Source of the DNA: Cardinalis cardinalis
Lineage: Eukaryota; Chordata; Aves; Passeriformes; Cardinalidae
DNA length: 64,000 bases
Reading direction: 5' to 3'
NCBI GenBank assembly: GCA_014549065.1
Contig: JACDOX010000507.1
Location: 25,703 to 89,702, forward strand
Made by a program: the position numbers and the translations under genes. Of the stretch, positions 36,101 through 48,100 are shown in pieces (the stretch's first letter is position 1; every line of letters begins with the position of its first letter). The notes below the pieces were generated by a model. It did not search any database and was not told where the DNA came from. It was given only the letters and a program-made list of their open reading frames with translations.

Positions 36101-39100
36101 AGACGGAGGATGCACCCAGATTATGGGCTCCTCCAAGGAACACAGCACCTCCCAGCCTGGGACCTCTGCTCCCTGCACAAGCACAAAGTCAACTCTGCAG
36201 CCTCCAGCACATCCAGGGACTTTTCTATGGACCCCATAAGACAGGAAAGGGGCTGCTGGCACAGAAAGTTCCTCTTACCTTGCTTGATCTTCTTGGTGAC
36301 AAATTCCAGCTCAGAGAGAGTGTGGATGCTGACCAAATCACCCCCGCTGCGCAGGCAGGTCGTCTTCGCCTCCTGCCAGCTCTTCTTCTCTCCTACCAGC
36401 CGGTAGCAGTTGGACTGGAAGGGCTGCCAGCTGGGCTCACAGTCCACCTTCACCTCTGACCACGAGTCTGGCAGGACACAAAGCAGCCTGAGGGTTCCCG
36501 CCCAGCTATCCAGCCCTCTGCTTGGCAGTCCTACGTGTGCTCAGCAGGCGAAGCCACAGCCGCAGTGGGAAAGCCAAGGCCAAACTATAATAGGCAGTGG
36601 AAGGTGTGGGAATGGTGTCTTCAGAGCTCCAGGGACAAAACAAAATCCCTTCTGTCTGCAGAAGAACGAGGGCAGAGCAGAGAGCATCTCCTCACCTGGG
36701 GACCACGGGGATAAGCTGCTCTCCATCCCTCCCTTACCACCCAACCTAGAATGGCATAAAGCACTTCTTGGAAATGTTCCTTGGGGATGACTTTTCCTAA
36801 ATCTAGGGAGCTCAAGCCCTGCTCTGCACACCTAGGACACCAGCAAGCTGAGGATACCACGGGCACCTATATGGGCAGCATCCCCCGACCATGCTGGGGT
36901 GGGAGCACCAGATGGGTTACAGAGCTGCCCATTCCCAATGCTGGTCATCCCCTGCTCACCCGTCAGGAAGGGGTCAGCTGTGGCATTGGGCTTCTTCTTG
37001 CAGACGTAGGGGAGGGCGATGCCACAGTCGCGGTTCTGCCATCCCCCGGATGACTCGGTGCGAATCACCCCACAGTTCTCCTCACTGGGGTTGTCGGGCT
37101 GGTCTGGAGAATGGGGTAAGGAGGGGACAGGCTACTGGGGATAAGGAGGAGTCAGGACAGAGCCACTAATGCAGCTCTCCTGGCTTCAACACCATTAAAA
37201 CTCCTTTTATTTTGTTATTTTGCATGACGAAGACATGACCCCAGGATTATTTATAGCGCCCAGGATTATTTATAGTGCCTCAATGCACAAGAACCCAAAG
37301 GGTCACTGTTTTACCTGGAAATGTCAATAGCAGTCAAGGGGTCAAAATACCAGACCTGAACTTCTCCCACCTGTCCTCAAACCTCCTCCAAGAGTATCAC
37401 TGTTTTCCCCCAAATGGCTTTGGGTGATGGCACCAGGCATGATCAATGGGCCCTCTTCCCTCTGAGTACCCCAGGGTTAGGGATGGGTGTCTGCAGCTGG
37501 GAACCATTCCTCAGACACACTCCAGCACTAAGCAGGGATGCTGCAACCCGCCAAACAAGGAATGACAATCCACGTTATCCACAGGGTGAATGAATGTTTG
37601 CAGAGGGTCAATTCCCCCTTAGCACCCTGTGTCCCTGCTCCAGCTCCACAGATGTCCCAGGCTGTTACACAGGCCCCTGGGGCTCTCTGTCCCCATGCAG
37701 CAAGGGGATACCCTGCAGCAGCCTGGGCCACCTCCCTTGCCATAGAGCCACCTCTGGTGGTCACTGGGTGTTCCTCAAGCCCCATCACCACCACAACCTC
37801 CCCTGTCTCACCATTCTCCCAGTTGAGGTACTTCAGGGGTGAGTTGTCTGACCACTGCCAGCCTCCATTGATGTCCAGGTCATTTAGACCAATCCAGAGC
37901 GTGGAGCTGTACCCAGTCAACAGACCTGGAGCCAACACAGCCAGAGGGGCAGAATCAGTCCCCCAGCCCAGCTCAGTCCCCAGCTTGTCACCCCCCCAAA
38001 CATGAGGCAAGCAGAGCAAACTGCCAGTGGCAATGCCCACATTGCCATCAGCTCTGCTCCAGATGAGGAGTACACAAATAGGCTGCCAGAATCTCACCAT
38101 TGATGTAGGTCTGCTCATGGATCTCTGTGATGCTCAGCAAGTTGGCCCCTTGTTGCTCACAGCTATTCCAGGCTTCCTGCCATGACAGGGTCGACTGGAA
38201 GTTGAACTGGTAGCAGCTGTTTGTGAGGTGGTCCTTGTCCCAAAAGGTCTCACAGTCATTGCCTGTGGGGATGAGCAGGGTGAGCACCCAACACAGACAC
38301 AAGAAAACCCCCAATAACCCAATAAACCCCAAAAATATGCTGCTCTGGCACTGCAGACTGCTCGCAGGGAGAGACGAGAAGCCTCGAAGTCCTTAAGAGG
38401 GGTCTTGGGGTTTTTGCTTTTTTCCATGGGATGTGTCCTCCTACTTACTCTTTATGGGGCAGAAGCCCCACCGCTCATCCTTGCCATAGTCCTGGGTAGT
38501 GGCACACCAGAGGTGCCCATCCTCCCGTCCTGTGCTGGTGCACTCGTGAAACCACTGGTTGTCGTACTTGAAGGGGATGGTGCAGGGCTTCCCATGGGAG
38601 TTGCCCTGGATGGTGTAAATCTCTGAGGGAGAAGAGGGGGCCTTGCTTGAGGATGTGTCTATGGGGGCTGGAGGGAGATTTGGGGTGAGGGGTGCAGGTT
38701 GGCCCAGTGTGGGGGGCTATACAGTGCCCGGAGGCTTCCCACTTCCCATCGCCCTGATCCTGCCTGGTTCTGCAGCCCCAACAAGATGGGACTGAGCTTC
38801 CCAGGCAGGACCCAGTTGCTGCAGCACCACAGCCTTAGCTCACATTTTGGGGTTGGTTTGAGTAACAGGAAAACACTAATGCCCAAGGAGGCGTTACCAG
38901 AGTAGGACATGGAGCACAGATCTTCCTCGGTGCCATACGTCCTCCACTGTGAACCATGCACCTGGTCCCCCCTGTCCAGGGAGGAATTGCCTAGGCGGGC
39001 GCCTAGATGCTGCGAGAGCTGCTCCCCGAGCCCACGGCAGCTCCAGCGCATGTTGACTGACTCACGGTCGCACTCATAGGTGGCGAAGAGGTGCAGCCCT

Positions 39101-42100
39101 GCTGTGGCATTGGTCCCATGCCACGATACTCCCAGGCATTGCATAGCCCCCACATTGAAGAGGCGATTTCGGGAGACCCATTTCCACTGCTGGGCTGGAG
39201 AACTGGCGTTGCAGCCCTTGGCCAGTCGCACCAGCGAGTCCTTGGTCTCCAGGCAGCCCTGTGTGCCCGTGTTGTAGATGAGAAAGACTTTGGAGTCTGG
39301 GGAGAGAACAAATGGAAAGGGTGAAAGCATCGCTGGGTGAGATTCAGTATGTGCCACGTATGGCCTTGACTCTTGACAGGATATTCTGGCTCTATGAAAA
39401 GCAAGTTTTGGCATGCATCCCTGGGCACAGCACCTGGGATGCTGGGGACCACCACTTCGCTTCAGCACTGGCTCAGGGTTTGCCCCAGTGCCTATTCCCA
39501 CTGGTGGGCTCTGGGCAGAGTGACACAGGCGGGTGTCTGTATCCCCTGTGGCATCACCAAGGGTGGCTCTTGGGCATCGGAGCCAGCACAAAGTGCTTGC
39601 CCACTCAAACTGCATCGTTAGAGCTGTTCAAAACTGACCTCCCATGGGCAGCAGTTGGCTGCAGCATTCCCAGGCATTGCCATGATGCCAGTGCTGAGAA
39701 GCCAATGGCTTCAGCACCAGCCATCTGCTCCGGGCGGAGAAAAACAGAGCAGGGAAATGGCGCATCCATCACTGCTATGTGTGTCTGGGGACCTGCTAAA
39801 AACTATGGAGCAAACATGAACTGCTGGGGAAGGTCTCTCGTACTGTGAAGGAAAACGCCTGCACAGCCCCAGTCCCAGCAAATACAAAATGTCATGTCAG
39901 GACCCTTCGGAATCCCAGCCCACGCACTGAGAGGCGGAAGCCAAGTGAGGGGAATTGCTGCCAGCAGACAGAGATGCAGCCGATGAGGGAAGACAGGCCA
40001 AGATCAACCCTAACTCCACACACATCCCACAGTCCTGCCTGCTGCCACGGGCCAACTATGATTCCCCAAGAAAATTCCCTGACCCCCAGCATCACTGGGG
40101 GCCACTCCACCATGTGACTTCATCCCAAAACTTGGATAAACCAGTAAATCCCAGACATTATGCTGGGACATGCTGCTCCAGCTGATGCGTCAAGTTTAAA
40201 AGACACTTTATTTCTTCAAATGAATGTTTCTAAGCTAAAAAGCCACCTCAGGGCTTGTCACTGTCTCTTCTTATCCCAACACCCCAGCAAGAATCTTTCT
40301 AAAGCACCACATCAACACCACCACTTTTGTTGTTCTTTGTTATAAAACATCAACTTTTTTTCCACCACAAACATTCACTAGAAGTCCAAGTGAACTCATG
40401 GGCCCCACTATATTTAGCTTTGGTTTGCTTTGGTTTTTTGCCATTGTATGAATTTTTTGGGCTGAAAAGGTTTTCCTTTCCTATTTCCCCACAACCCCAC
40501 CCTGCCCCAGCTCGGTTGTTACAGACAGCTCCTGCACATTCAAGCAACAAACATCTTGGTTCACAGAACTTTTCTGCCCTGCGTATGAAAGGAAAAAAGA
40601 AGTGGAGGAAGACAGACATCTCCATTTCTTCTGGGAGTTCCAGCATTGACCCAGCTTTGTGTCCAAAATTATGTCAGAGGTCTCTTCCCCAGCCCAGGTG
40701 ACATTTTTTTGATTATGTCAAATGAACAAAAGTGAAGCTTGTTTGCAGGGCTTTATTTAATTTTAAATATTTATTTAATATTTAATTAATTTAATAAAAT
40801 TAAATGTTCTTTAATTTATTTATTTATTTCATGTTAATGAAACATTTAATTTCACCGAAAATATTTTAAAAATCATGGCAAGTGAGAAAATAAGCAAAAA
40901 TCTAGACAGGGCTGATTCTGGCTGGCTGAAGCTCAGGCTCCTTAAGCTGGTGCTGGTGTTTCTCCAGCTGCAACTGGCCTGATCCCGACCTGGACAGTGG
41001 GAGACCAACTCATCTCCCACCAAACACCTTCTCCCCATGCCAGCACCACCCATGCCACACCCAGCCCATTGCTTTCCCCTTCCCCTCTACAGCGAGGGCA
41101 GTGAAGCCCCTCCAGCACCAGGGCTATGGGGGTCTTTAAGCAGGTTTGGGTGATGTAGCATCAGCGCTGTGACCCACTGGAGCAGGATGAGGCCTCCCTG
41201 GGGCCTGATACTACAGTGGCTCCTCTGCAAGGAGCCAAACACCAGTGCTTTTGCTCCTTAGAACAGAAAAGCTGCTTGACTATGAGCATCACCACAGAGA
41301 GCAACAGGACACCTGTGAGCCCTGTCTTGCAAGAAAAAATTAATATCAGGTTGGAAAAGCCCTGGAACAGCTCAGGAATCAGTGTCAGGGTGCTCAGTGC
41401 CACACTGGGGCTGGCAGCATCATGCAAGGGCCACACTCACCAGTGGTCCTGCAGTGACACCGCATTCAAGGAAGCCATCCAGACTGGAGGGGGCAGGCCC
41501 GAGGCCAGAGAAGCACAAAATACCATTTTACTCTAAAAAGAGAAGAGCTGGAGGTAGGAAATTATAGGCTACGGGATTTGGGCAGCCCCTGCAGGCTGCA
41601 AGCAGCTCAGCCCCTTGGCTCAAAGGCAGGAGAGGCCACGCAGTGTGTCCCCAGTGTCTGCTGGGCCATGGAGGAATGGGAAAGCTCCAGCATCAGCTCA
41701 GCCCTGGCATCTCTCTCAGCTCTTCCAGCAAAACTGCTCACTGTGCACTGCCGGGGAGGAGCTGGGGGGGATGACCCGCATGAGCTCAACACAAGGCAGC
41801 AATGCTGTGTTTCATCAAAAATACACCTTTCTTTCCCTTGTTTCTATGGAATTTGGAATTGACTGGGTCCATGGTGTCCATTACACTGGCAGTGGTGCTT
41901 GGATAAGCTCCTGGACACTGAAAGGAGCATTCAGCATTCCTGACCTCAGGATAGATGTTTAGTTGGGTGGGAGGAGGCAAGTTTGGATCAATGAATCTCT
42001 TTCCCCAAGCTGGTATCCTGCAGAGCAAACCCAATCCTTGCAGGAGGTGGCTCCGGAGGAGCATCCCAAAGAGACTGGGAATGTCCCCATCCCTTCCAGG

Positions 42101-45100
42101 ACCTGCTGTCCTGCACTACCCTCAGTAGCCATGGCACAGCTATGGCTGACTCCTTTCAAAGATGTTCCTCAGGTTTTGGTACCCACCTGTGGACCTGAAA
42201 TCACACAGGCAGAACTTTCCAAACGCCCCCCAGTTATGCAAACCAAATCACATCAACACCTGCAGATCCTTCCCAAACAGGGACTGTCCTCTGGCACAGG
42301 ACAAAGAGCACAGGAAAACACAATCCTGCTGGATGATCTGCCTGAAATCACCAAAATTAAACCAGGGTTGGTATTGGCACACTCCGTCCCTCCCTCCTGC
42401 ATCCTCCCTATTTTGAGCAAGGCCAGCTTGGAGCAGCTCTAACCCATCACATCCTGGTCCTCCTCCTCTGTGGACTTGTGGACTGTGGACTTGTGAAAGC
42501 AAAACAAAATCCCACACAATTCCATCAAGGATGGCATCTTGCTCCAGCCATGCAGCCACTGGGATGCTGCCTTCAGCAGTAGCTACTGGTGGGATCACAG
42601 AAAGCAGCTGGGGCTACAAGACAGTGAGATGGTGGGGACAGGGGGAACTGGGACTGAAAGCAGGACACTGGCTCTACCAGCAGAAACACTCTCCTCACCC
42701 ACGTGGGAAGTACTGGGTGCTCACGCCTGAGCACCACATTAGAAATTGGCCTTGGCACTGGTGGCTGAACACTGCAGGGATGGAGAAGCTGCCATGTTTT
42801 GAGGCAGCCCTCGAGGGAGCTTTTACACCCTGTGCTGGCTCCAGGTTCTTTTTCTTACTCAAAAAAAGCAAGTTCTTGGCCAGCAGGAAGCCTGAACTGA
42901 AGGAACTCAGCTCAACCCTTTCCACAACAGCTTTACCATCCTCAAGCAAATATGGAAAACTGCACAATCTTTCAGCTGTTTTGGGGACTGTGGGCAGCAC
43001 TGGATGAGAGAGGCCACAAGGACAGTGGACAGAGAAAGCCCTGCAGCACAGCATGGATGGGCATCCTTGTCATCACCCAGCACCAAGCACATTTCAGCTC
43101 AGCCACCCACAACACCCAGAGCATCCCTGCTCCACTGGATTTGCCACCCTCCTATCACCAGCAGGGAGCAAATTCAAAAAAGGACCCCAGCCCCAGTTAT
43201 CCTGGACTGGAGCAGCTCCAGGGCTCTGGCTTCAGTTACAACTGAAAGCAAATGCTGCCCCCAACATGTCAGTGCTGCGAGGCTCTGATAGCACATCCCT
43301 GCCAGCTCTCTGGCTGCTCTGTGAGGGTGATCATGGCACCGTGCGATGCCAGAGCCCCTTGCAAACCTCTGGAACTCAGCCCTACCCAGCAGCTGCCCTG
43401 GGAAAGGTGCTCCCTGCCCTTGTTCTCACTCAAGGCTCCCCTTTATGTGGGATGTCCAAAAAACACAGCTCCAAGTTGCTTGTGCAGGAGGCTGAACACC
43501 TCCGGAGCCACAGGGACGGATCCCTCTCAGAGATTCCTGTGCTGCAGACACACGCTGGATGTGATTTGCTCCAAACCAGCCAGTAAAGGCAGCAAAGCCT
43601 TGAAGCCCACAAGGTGCCCTAGCCATGCCAGCAAACATGGCTCCACTGGCACTCTGAGACTCACGAGCTCCCTCAGGGGCTGCAGCCCTCTGTGCTCACT
43701 AACACCTTCATTTGGATTTGTGAGCCCAGGAAAAGGTTTTACCTGTAATGTCCTGCAGCAAGAAACCCACCTTCACTTGCAAGGTGAAGAAAGGAATCCC
43801 TGTTTCAGCCTGAACCTCCTCATGTAATGTTTCTCACCTGCCAGCAAACAGGGCATAGCAGCCCCACGCCACCTACTCCAAACCACCATCTTTTCAGCCC
43901 ATTTTTGCAGCCCAAGGGTGAGCAGTGGCTCTGAAACCCCACGGCCCTGATGAGTGAAAAACTGTGGGAACTGGGAACTCATTCACAATAAACATGGTGG
44001 GGATGCACCAAGTATGGGGGAAAGATCAGCAGCAAAGAAGAAAAATTCCCCTGGAACTAAAAAAAAAACCATAGAAAAATATGACCAAAAAATGCAGTCA
44101 GGCTGGAAGAGCTGGGGATGTTCAGCCTGGAGAAGTTTCCGGGGAGACCTCAGAGCTCCTTCCAGTGCCTAAAGGGGCTCCAGGAGAGCTGGACAGGGAC
44201 TTTGGACGAGGGCCTGGAGTGACAGGACAGTGGCTTTAAGCTGGAGGAGGGCAGGGTTAGATGGGAAGAAATTCTTCCCTGTGAGGGGGGAGTGGCCCTG
44301 GCACAGGTTGCCCAGAGAATCTGTGACTGTCCCACCCCTGGGAATGTCAAAGGCCTGGTTGGATGGGGCTTGAAGCAGTCCGTACTAGTGGAAGGTGCCC
44401 CTGGGTCTATAAGGACCCTTTCAACCCAAGCCATTTTGGAACTCCACAAAGAACCAAAAATCATTGCTCATGGAACACAGGAGAGTTTCATCTGACAGAG
44501 CATCAGCTGGGCCCAGCTTGTACAACCCTGAGGAAGAGAAAGAACTACTGGAATGGGGAGAGACCAGCCTGATAATTCACCTTCCAGTGATATTTGGGAG
44601 GGCAGGACCCCAGGACTGCCCCTGACCATGCCCAGACAGTTCAGCTGAGGGAAACACCAGGGTCACAGAAAAGTCCCAACTCCATCTTGAATTTCGTATT
44701 ACTGGACAAATTATTCCTCTGGAGGAAAATCCCCTTGCTGGAGAGAAGTTCCCAGCAAAGTCCAGCTGCAGCAGACAGCCCAGGCATGGCTGATGCTTAC
44801 AGTCTTGGTGTGGAGAAGAGCAAAAAGCATAGCCAGTGCCATGAAGAGCACCAATTTTTGACCAAAGGAAAGAAGCCTGTGCATCCTTCTATGGGCTGGG
44901 AATGGGAAGCAGTGATAAAAGCATCAGCTGTGCCCATGGGAGCTCCCAACAGCAGAGCTTGAGCATCCCTGCTGCCAGCGATCATGGGACACAAGAGCAT
45001 TCCCAGCCTGCAGGACGGACATCACGGCTCTACCTCACCCCCAGCTGCCTCTGACATCGGTAACTCCATGCAACTCCTTAGAGAGGAACTTCAGACTAAA

Positions 45101-48100
45101 AAAAAACAAAACAAAACAAAAAAAAAACCCAACAACNNNNNNNNNNNNNNNNNNNNNNNNNNNNNNNNNNNNNNNNNNNNNNNNNNNNNNNNNNNNNGGC
45201 AGGCACAGGACACATCTGGCTCAAGAAAGGCACCAGTCCTGTCTGCTCCAGAGCTGAGAGGAGACACAACCCCCACCCCTGACACTCCTAAATAAGAGGT
45301 TTACAGCAAATGAGCAATGATGCCCAACATACCACAGCATCACTCAGCACAGCACAACCCTGAGGCTAGGCTGAGGCCAGACTTGCCAGAAGCAGCTCTG
45401 GGTGCTCCAAGCCAAGCTCCAGAATAAAAGAGGGTGGTTGTTGTTTTGCTTTAAAAACAGACGTCAGGGAGTTAAGGACCTCTTGCTACAAAGAAGTGAA
45501 ACTTCTGATAGTCTGGCTATGGAGGGTATGGAGAGGCTGGATGTGCACTTGGAGCTGAGAAACTCCTCTTGGCTGGCCCAGCAGACAGAGAGAAACTGTT
45601 GTTTATATGGTAGGAGCTGTATGTGATGAGCTCCTTACTTGGCTGCAACGATGACGGCTACCTACCACCCTGCTCACTCCTGCTGTCTCATAAAGGTTTC
45701 GGAAAGGGGCCCCATCCTTCACTTCAGTCTCTCTGCAGACATTAAGAAGACCACTCTCCCAACATCCTGCCTGGGTCACAGATGAATGAATGCATTCCAG
45801 AAGGGATGCCTGTTCCTTGGCAGCCCAAGGGACTCACCACAGCAGTGGCCACAAGGGAGACAAGAGCCCCAGAATCTGCCCTCCAGTACCCAGCAAAGGA
45901 CAGGAGGATGGAAATTTTCTCCAATTTCTCCCTAGACCTGGCCCAGGCTCCAGCCCTGCAGCAGCTGCATTCACCCAGAGGTTCTGACTCCCAAGGAATG
46001 CAGGGACATGAAGGCAGCACTATCCTTCAAATGGGCTCCAGCCAGGATGGAGGATTTTATCCAGATGATAAAATGATTTATCATCTGGAAAAATGGATTC
46101 CACCAAGAACATAGTAGGAGAGGCAAAGGCTCTCTCCCAGGACACAGTGGTCACTCATCCCTGAGCACTGCTCTGGCCCCAGATCCTCTGACTGTCCCCA
46201 TTCCCTCAACCACCAGCATCCCAGATCCCCAGGACAGCAAAATGGCCAGTGGTGTGACGTGACATGCAGGACAGCCCTGATATGTCCTCATAGACGAGGT
46301 GCTTCCAGCACAGTTGGCAGAGGACTTATCAAATATTTCAAAACTACTAAAGAAACTCCCCCCAAAATGATGAAAGATCCATAGATTTCTTCTCTATTGT
46401 TTTTGCAGTACCACTCCTAATGTTACTTCCCTGAGCAGTGGTATCACCGTCTCTGGACAGGGACACCCCTATCCACCAAAACTAAGAACATTCACACTAC
46501 CAGGGGCAGTCTCTGGTGTCCCACATACATATATATTTTTAAATTAAAATTATATTTACCATGAAACTTCCCACCAGCTGCCCTTTATCTGCCTCATGCC
46601 CAGCACTTCCAGACCAGGCATTACTGGGGTAATGGGGCCTTTACTACAGAGTCCCAAGCTGCCATGTTGGGATTCAGACAGAGGAATGGGAAAAGCTCAA
46701 TCTGTTTTACATGGAAAATCCCAAATGCATCCCTATTGTGACATCACAAAGTATAGTGGAGAAGTGGAGGCAGACATCTCCATTTCTTCTGGGAGTTCCA
46801 GCGTCGACCCAGCTTTGTGTCCAAAATTATGTCAGAGGCCCCTTCCGCAGTAGTATAATTTCTCCACAGAAATTATACTGAAAAATACTCTCTGCCCCCT
46901 GAAACCACCAAACCTTTGCTCCCAAACTAAAGAGTGCTCCCAGGAATTTGCAAGTCAATCCACTAATCATCTGCTAATCCTGAAGAAATTACAGATGGGC
47001 TCTTTAAGAACAAGAGCATCTGTATGGGTCTCTTTTGGGCTCCAAGCAATCTCAGGAATGAGAAAAATGTTGATGCTCTTCGAGCTGTGCACAGTTCAGA
47101 CTAATTAAAATCCTGTTCCTCACTGCACGTGAAGAAACAAATTTTACAAATTGCTTAAACAACCGATCAGGAAATGCTGGCTTAGGCTGGGTTGGAGTGG
47201 GTGGGAGGGCAGCTATCACTCCCCCTCCCACTCAAGATCCAGCCACATTCATGAAGCTGAGCAGAGCATGATGATCTAGTGTGCAACGCTGGGACCTCTG
47301 GCAGAGCTGGACCAAAGCCTTCCCTTCCCTGCTNCAAGCACCCCCTGAGTCAATGGGACCAGAGTCTCTTGTGATGGATTTATCATCTGGAAAAAAATAT
47401 TTAGTACAGAGGGATGATAAGACCCTCAGCACACATTTGCTTTGATTTTGGGGCAAAATGCTTCCTTGGAAAACACTTAAGGAAGTAATACTTAAAGAGA
47501 GTGCTTCTGCCTGCAGGGAAAGGTGCAAAATCCAGCCAGAGAGAAAATGAAACCAGAGAGAAAAATCTGCAACGTGGCTTTAACTATCACCAAGACCTCA
47601 ATGCCTGAAAATGCCTTTGCACACACTGTCAAGGAGCACCTCCCCATGGGAAACCACCTGGGGTCCCCATACCAGCTGGGTGGCTTTAGGGGAAGTTTTG
47701 CAGTTGAACAGTTTTGCACGGAAAGTTAAATTAAATCTCTTTTCACTCTTGTCATCCCCATCCCCAAGCTTGCTGCCACGTCCCAGTGCTGCTGTGGCTG
47801 CAAATGGTGGGGAGGTGAGGTCTCCACTGTCCCTTGTGCCCTGCCAGGTTCCAGCTCTGACCCCTTTTCCTGCTCCCAAACAGTCTAAAGAAGATCGAGA
47901 TATAATTTCTTGGGACTGCATTTGCCATGGAACAAGCTATTTCCATTATGAAAGGGGAAAATGGGGGGGAAATTCATGCAAAGGCTGTTCTGTTTGCTCT
48001 ACAGGCTGCAAATTCTTTCCAAGCCCCTTTTGCATTCTCTCTTACCCCACAGCTGACACGGCAGGATCTACACTGAGCACTGGATAGGTGGGAAGTCAAT

